Shown here piece after piece: positions 6,047 through 9,116 of a stretch of 9,116 nucleotides of DNA; positions within the stretch are counted from its first letter, which is position 1, and every line of letters starts with the position of its first letter. The notes beneath the pieces were generated by a model. It saw only the letters and a program-made list of their open reading frames with translations. It had not been told where the DNA came from and made no database searches. The stretch comes from Chloroflexota bacterium. Its GTDB lineage: Bacteria > Chloroflexota > Anaerolineae > Anaerolineales > Villigracilaceae. The translations under genes were made by a program, and so were the position numbers. Location: the NCBI GenBank assembly GCA_021796315.1, contig JAJYOH010000210.1, forward strand, positions 1-9,116, written 5' to 3'.

Positions 6047-6868
6047 CTATTTTTTCTTGCCCGCAGGTAAAGCAGGTTGCTTGGCGCCCGGCAACAAATT
6101 ACGCCAGTTGACGCGCCCCATCATTGCATATTGTACGATGCCCAATACGTTGCTGGTGACAAAATATACCGCCAGGCCGGATGCAAAGTTGAGCGCAAAG
6201 TAGCCAAGCAGGAGCGGCATATAAACGCCCATCATGCCAGTCATGGCCGCGGTCTGGTCCTTCGGGTTGCCTGTCGAGGGAGGCGGCATCGTCAGCTTGG
6301 TCTGAAGATAGGTTGTGATCGCCACAATGATCGCCAGTGTCGGGAAGCCGAACGGGAGAAATGAAATTGTAAACCCGGCGGGGAAAGGAATCCCCTCAGG
6401 GCGGCCCAGGTCCATCCACAGAAAATGGCTGTTAAGCGGAATGATCGCCGAAGTATTCAGGAAGGGATAGATGCCGCTCGCCAATTGAAGCAGTCCCAAA
6501 GGTGTGGCAGCCAGGGCGCGCATAATGCTCTGATACAGACCAAAGATAATCGGGAACTGAATGAGAGTCGGCAGGCAGGATGCAAAGGGATTGATGCCGC
6601 GTTCTTTATAAATGCGCATCTGCTCCTGCGCCAGTTTTTCCTTGTCCTTGGCGTACTTCTTTTGGATGTCGAGCCACTCTTTATCGCTCTGCAGTTCCTG
6701 CATCACTTTGGCGCCCTTCAACTGCTGGCCGTTAAGCGGCCAGGTGATGAGGCGAATCAATATGGTAAAGAGGATGATCGCAACGCCATAATTATGACCG
6801 AGAACCTCGTAGATCCATAACAGCGCATTTGTAAACGGATTGATAAGAAGGAGATCCCACCAATTCAT
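6047..6868 (-). CDS. yidC: YidC/Oxa1-family membrane protein insertase
   Basis: 273 residues from the ATG at 6866-6868, chosen because GGAG (6874-6877) lies five bases upstream. A longer frame to 6919 would overlap the preceding gene. It inserts membrane proteins, alone or with SecYEG. Hydrophobic segments at about 28-46, 100-118, 165-188, 210-228 and 229-248 match the five-helix Oxa1 core. R39 in the first of them (ILIRLITWPLN) corresponds to the conserved groove arginine. A charged, coiled cytoplasmic hairpin (about 50-92) follows, and then the conserved GINPFASCLPTLIQFPIIFGLY. The tail ends basic (PAGKKK). It lacks the large periplasmic domain of proteobacterial YidC and has no lipobox cysteine, unlike many Gram-positive forms. 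It lies between the PQQ lipoprotein and jag. Confidence 0.97.
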   Translation of the reverse strand: MNWWDLLLINPFTNALLWIYEVLGHNYGVAIILFTILIRLITWPLNGQQLKGAKVMQELQSDKEWLDIQKKYAKDKEKLAQEQMRIYKERGINPFASCLPTLIQFPIIFGLYQSIMRALAATPLGLLQLASGIYPFLNTSAIIPLNSHFLWMDLGRPEGIPFPAGFTISFLPFGFPTLAIIVAITTYLQTKLTMPPPSTGNPKDQTAAMTGMMGVYMPLLLGYFALNFASGLAVYFVTSNVLGIVQYAMMGRVNWRNLLPGAKQPALPAGKKK

Positions 6869-6878
6869 AAATACTCCT

Positions 6879-7961
6879 TTATTTGCCTGTAAATTTCCAG
6901 ACCACATTGCCGCTATCATTCAAGGCCGCCAGTAAAGAATCAGCGCCCAACGGGGCAACGAGGATGAGATGACCGGACACAACCGGTGTGGAGTAAATCT
7001 TTCCGCCAATGTTCGTGCCAACGCCCCAGGCTTTGCCGCTGACACGGTCGAACGCATACGCCAATCCGGATTCGGTCACGACGACTACTGTGCCATCCGA
7101 AAGAATAACCGGACTTCCAGTGATCGGCCCATCGGGCTGAACGTCGGGCCAGGCATTCTTACCGTTGGGCGCACCGAACGAATAAATATTACCACTGATA
7201 TCCGCCGCATAAACAGTATCGCCATCCAGCGCGGGCGCATCCCATACCCAATCTTTTGTATCAGCTGTCCAATGGATAGAGCCGTCGGCAGTGCTGAGCG
7301 CACTGAGTTTCTTGGTAAATCCGCCAACGTATATCGTCGAGCCATCTGCGCTGACGGCAGGCGAACCGGGTATCGAACCGCCCAGGTCCACTTTCCAGGC
7401 GATCTTACGCGCCTGTGGATCGACAGCATACAGGAAGTGATCAAGCGATGTTACAAAAATTAATTTGCCATTGGAGACGGGGGCGGCCCACAACGAATGG
7501 CTGATTGGCAGGGACCATTGGAGTTCGCCTGTCGCAAGTTTGAGAACGTAAAGTGTGCCATCATTATTGGGAGCATAAATCATGTCTCCAACGACAAGCG
7601 GCGGTGCAATCCATTTATCTTTTGCGCCTGTAAAAGGCGCGGCCCATTTCTCTTTACCGGTGGCCGGGTCAAGGCTGAGGAGAGCTTGATCCGTCCCAGC
7701 GCTCCCGATGAGCAACTGCCCATCAGACGTGAGAACGGGAGTGGCAAAGAATTTAGGGGTACCGGCACTAGCTGGATACTGCCAAACTTTGACACCATCG
7801 CTCAAGCGCACTGCATACACACTGTTGCCATCGGCGAGATAAGCATTGTTAGAGTCGGCGGCAAGGCCAGGCCAACTGGTAACACTGCCGGCGCTGCTGG
7901 CGCAAGCACTCAACAATATTGCGCCGAGTAAAACAAACGGGATCAACTTCAAACGTTTCAT
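6879..7961 (-). CDS. PQQ-repeat (BamB-like) eight-bladed beta-propeller lipoprotein
   Basis: 360 residues. The signal peptide is MKRLKLIPFVLLGAILLSAC, a lipoprotein type with the acylated Cys at residue 20, so the protein is anchored on the outer face of the membrane. Eight propeller repeats end in conserved tryptophans at about 60, 106, 149, 189, 231, 271, 312 and 355, each in a pattern like 'ALDxxTGxxxW'. This resembles BamB and PQQ-like domain proteins. Residues that would bind PQQ cofactor in dehydrogenases are not evident, so it is probably a scaffold or binding protein. It sits between yidD (18 bp upstream) and yidC (10 bp downstream), which suggests a part in inserted or exported protein assembly; that is inference. 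Its nearest ribosome site (GGAG, 7976-7979) is 14 bases from the ATG, unusually far. Confidence 0.92.
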   Translation of the reverse strand: MKRLKLIPFVLLGAILLSACASSAGSVTSWPGLAADSNNAYLADGNSVYAVRLSDGVKVWQYPASAGTPKFFATPVLTSDGQLLIGSAGTDQALLSLDPATGKEKWAAPFTGAKDKWIAPPLVVGDMIYAPNNDGTLYVLKLATGELQWSLPISHSLWAAPVSNGKLIFVTSLDHFLYAVDPQARKIAWKVDLGGSIPGSPAVSADGSTIYVGGFTKKLSALSTADGSIHWTADTKDWVWDAPALDGDTVYAADISGNIYSFGAPNGKNAWPDVQPDGPITGSPVILSDGTVVVVTESGLAYAFDRVSGKAWGVGTNIGGKIYSTPVVSGHLILVAPLGADSLLAALNDSGNVVWKFTGK

Positions 7962-7978
7962 TGGATAATTTCTAACTC

Positions 7979-8272
7979 CTAGGGAAGCGGGTCATACCCA
8001 CCGGGATTGAACGGGTTGCAACGAAGTACGCGCCAGCTCGCCATCAACGAGCCTTTTAGAGCGCCGTGTTTGTAGATCGCCTGATATCCGTAATGTGAAC
8101 AGGATGGATAGAAGCGGCAGGTGCCTTCCGGCAAGCCGCGCGAGATGGTCATTTGGTACAAACGGATCAAAGCCAGCAACGGCAGGCGCGCCCAATTGCG
8201 CGGCGTACGCGGCAAATCCCGCAAACGCGGCTCATCGGGATATTCATGCGGCAGATAAAATTCAGGTTGCAT
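7979..8272 (-). CDS. yidD: YidD membrane protein insertion efficiency factor
   Basis: 97 residues. The family signatures are complete: [36 protein letters not shown] is represented by the IRLYQMTIS helix, the [11 protein letters not shown] cysteine motif, and a C-terminal [14 protein letters not shown]. YidD is a small, membrane-associated, amphipathic protein that assists YidC-dependent insertion. The N-terminal 25 residues (charged, Pro- and Arg-rich) are an extra lead before the core. Its ATG lies 11 bases inside the end of rnpA with no clear ribosome site, so translation is probably coupled to rnpA. This is the usual rnpA-yidD-yidC order, here with a lipoprotein gene interposed before yidC. 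Confidence 0.96.
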   Translation of the reverse strand: MQPEFYLPHEYPDEPRLRDLPRTPRNWARLPLLALIRLYQMTISRGLPEGTCRFYPSCSHYGYQAIYKHGALKGSLMASWRVLRCNPFNPGGYDPLP

Positions 8273-8612
8273 TGTTTGGGGAGAGCAATTCAGCGCGGCG
8301 TAAAACCGTCAGCAGGGCCTGGCGGGTTTGGGCCAGAGTGGCAGACGAAAGCCCGGGTCGTGCGATCAGGATCAGGTCCCGGCCAGAGGCGAGCGAGGGA
8401 ATGAGAGGCCGCATCGCTGCGCGCATCAGACGTTTGGCCCGATTCCGTTTCACAGCCGTTCCCACTGTTCGGCCAGCGGCTACGCCCACGCGCACTTCCG
8501 TTTCTTCACTTGCCTGTACTACCAACACAACAAGCGGGTGGGCAAATGATTTGCCGAATCGCCTCACCCGCTTGAAATCTTCCGACCGGGTCAGGCGGAA
8601 TTTGCGCTGCAC
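8262..8612 (-). CDS. rnpA: Ribonuclease P protein component
   Basis: 116 residues from the GTG at 8610-8612, normal for the family. RnpA binds the catalytic RNase P RNA and helps remove 5' leaders from pre-tRNA. The protein opens [16 protein letters not shown], has [18 protein letters not shown] in the central sheet, and carries the RNR signature in [12 protein letters not shown] (residues 55-66). The chosen GTG has GAGG five bases upstream (8618-8621). A second in-frame GTG at 8618 would add two residues and cannot be excluded; no in-frame ATG is present there. It follows rpmH closely, the classic rpmH-rnpA pair, and overlaps yidD by 11 bases. Confidence 0.95.
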   Translation of the reverse strand: MQRKFRLTRSEDFKRVRRFGKSFAHPLVVLVVQASEETEVRVGVAAGRTVGTAVKRNRAKRLMRAAMRPLIPSLASGRDLILIARPGLSSATLAQTRQALLTVLRRAELLSPNNAT

Positions 8613-8664
8613 CCGCACCTCATTGAAAGGGGAAGTACGTGTTTCTCGTTGCGCTGGCGAGGAT

Positions 8665-8835
8665 CTACCAATGCATCCGCTTCACATGCTCATTGGCAGT
8701 GACAGTTAATTTGTAACGCCCGCGTGCGCGGCGTCGCTTAAGAACTGCGCGCCCATCGGCCGAAGCCATGCGCTGACGAAAACCATGCACGCGCATGCGG
8801 CGGCGGATCTTGGGTTGATATGTTCGTTTTGGCAT
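8665..8835 (-). CDS. rpmH: Large ribosomal subunit protein bL34
   Basis: 56 residues, starting at the ATG at 8833-8835 with GAGG about ten bases upstream. The sequence begins [19 protein letters not shown], continues [20 protein letters not shown] and RYKLTVTA, matching L34 throughout: small, very basic, rich in Arg. Most L34 proteins stop at about 44-47 residues. This one carries about ten extra residues (NEHVKRMHW) before the TAG at 8665-8667. It is the first gene of the operon and lies 52 bp before the chosen rnpA start. A short protein like this is easily missed by gene finders with a length cut-off. Confidence 0.96.
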   Translation of the reverse strand: MPKRTYQPKIRRRMRVHGFRQRMASADGRAVLKRRRARGRYKLTVTANEHVKRMHW

Positions 8836-8866
8836 TATTTACGTTCCTCACTTACTTATTGATGAT

Positions 8867-8968
8867 TGCAAGTGTATCTTTTCAATAAAGCAGGGTGTGG
8901 AGTGTTTTGGGCGGGCTTCGCCCGCCCAAAACACTCCACTTCCCCCTTCCTTTTAGAAGATACTTGCA
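8867..8968 (-). repeat. Long imperfect hairpin in the rpmH leader
   Basis: The core is a perfect 20-bp inverted repeat, 8897-8916 with 8920-8939, closed by a three-base loop. On the minus strand the tip reads GGGC-GAA-GCCC, which contains GCGAAGC. An outer inverted repeat, TGCAAGT(GT)ATCTT at 8867-8880 against AAGATACTTGCA at 8957-8968, encloses it with a two-base bulge, and the region between pairs partially. Neither strand has the A-before, T-after pattern of a standard terminator: the GC core is preceded by T's and followed by A's. It lies between the promoter at 9012-9041 and the rpmH ATG, so it is transcribed as leader RNA. Confidence 0.8.
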
Positions 8969-9006
8969 GCTCCCGTATCGGAAGTTGGCTGGCTGTTTGG
9001 AGAAGC

Positions 9007-9021
9007 ACGGTATTATACCGT
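9007..9021. promoter_or_regulatory. 15-bp palindrome covering the -10 box
   Basis: ACGGTAT-T-ATACCGT is a perfect odd palindrome that contains the entire -10 box of the rpmH promoter. It could be an operator or could simply allow transcript melting. No binding protein can be named. Confidence 0.55.
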
Positions 9022-9041
9022 AAAGATTTGGATTCGGTCAA
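9012..9041 (-). promoter_or_regulatory. Promoter of the rpmH-rnpA-yidD-yidC-jag operon
   Basis: On the minus strand TTGACC (9041-9036) and a perfect TATAAT (9017-9012) are separated by 18 bp, close to the vegetative sigma-70 consensus. Transcription would begin near 9005 and give a leader of about 170 nt before rpmH that includes the long hairpin. Confidence 0.8.
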
Positions 9042-9048
9042 TTTGACC
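9036..9048. promoter_or_regulatory. 13-bp palindrome covering the -35 box
   Basis: GGTCAA-T-TTGACC is a perfect odd palindrome. Its minus-strand half is the -35 box. The mirrored half could serve a promoter on the plus strand, though no good -10 box follows at 17-18 bp. Confidence 0.5.
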
Positions 9049-9066
9049 AACTTTTGATTCCGTTGG

Positions 9067-9116
9067 TTATGTTAAAGGGATTTGCAGGAATAACGTACTT
9101 CCCTTGCCTAAATTGG
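9067..9116 (-). CDS. 3' end of a probable sensor histidine kinase (runs off right edge)
   Basis: Only the last 15 codons are visible, reading NLGKGSTLFLQIPLT and then TAA at 9067-9069. GKGST followed by alternating hydrophobics and LP is the G2-box end of histidine-kinase ATPase domains (compare the common 'GKGSTFxxxLP' ending). The stop lies 26 bp upstream of the rpmH -35 box, so the gene precedes the operon on the same strand. The call rests on 15 residues and so is tentative. Confidence 0.6.
   Translation of the reverse strand, partial: NLGKGSTLFLQIPLT

Noticed and set aside
8836..9066. Possible replication origin upstream of rpmH
   Set aside because: No TTATCCACA-like DnaA boxes or AT-rich unwinding tract are seen; the region is explained by a promoter and leader hairpin.
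8630..9103. An 11-bp inverted repeat, GGGAAGTACGT at 8630-8640 and ACGTACTTCCC at 9093-9103
   Set aside because: Several 11-base matches are expected by chance in a window this size, and the flanks do not extend the similarity.
9069..9116. A plus-strand frame beginning with ATG at 9069
   Set aside because: Only 16 codons are visible, with no ribosome site or family character; the opposite strand gives a better kinase tail.

Overview
The window reads almost entirely on the minus strand and looks like the chromosomal rpmH-rnpA-yidC-jag-parAB neighbourhood that lies near the replication origin in many bacteria. The short L34 with an MPKRTYQPK start, the YidC form without a lipobox, and the gene mix suggest a Chloroflexota (Anaerolineae-like) organism. 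That assignment is inference from remembered protein character, not a search result. No DnaA-box cluster is visible, so the origin itself is not in the window.

In the direction of transcription (right to left), the right edge carries the last codons of a probable sensor histidine kinase (9067-9116). Next is a strong promoter (TTGACC, 18 bp, TATAAT; 9012-9041) whose two boxes each sit inside a perfect palindrome. A leader of about 170 nt follows, containing a roughly 100-nt imperfect hairpin with a 20-bp perfect core. The first operon is rpmH (L34), rnpA (RNase P protein), yidD, an eight-bladed PQQ-repeat lipoprotein, yidC (Oxa1-type insertase) and jag/khpB (RNA-binding). This is a translation and membrane-protein-insertion set. 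It ends at a purine/pyrimidine stem-loop (5093-5135).

The second operon begins with a promoter whose -10 box lies 6 bp before an ATG, so its mRNA is probably leaderless. It encodes a PfkB-family sugar or nucleoside kinase, then ParA/Soj (stop and start codons share one base), then ParB/Spo0J. A YtcJ-type amidohydrolase follows (ATGA overlap with parB), then a soluble histidine kinase with an N-terminal T2SS-ATPase-like domain that runs off the left edge.

Two things break the chromosome-partitioning pair. Between parA and parB sits a 460-bp cassette holding one GxxExxY-family gene, bounded by 28-bp inverted repeats, each made of three CACNGAG units at 9-bp period. Without it the parA-parB gap would be 23 bp. 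ParB is also split by a single-base frameshift near 2364, separating an intact N-terminal and helix-turn-helix region from an intact dimerisation region. This may be a real mutation or an assembly error. There is no gene-free stretch longer than 300 bases.
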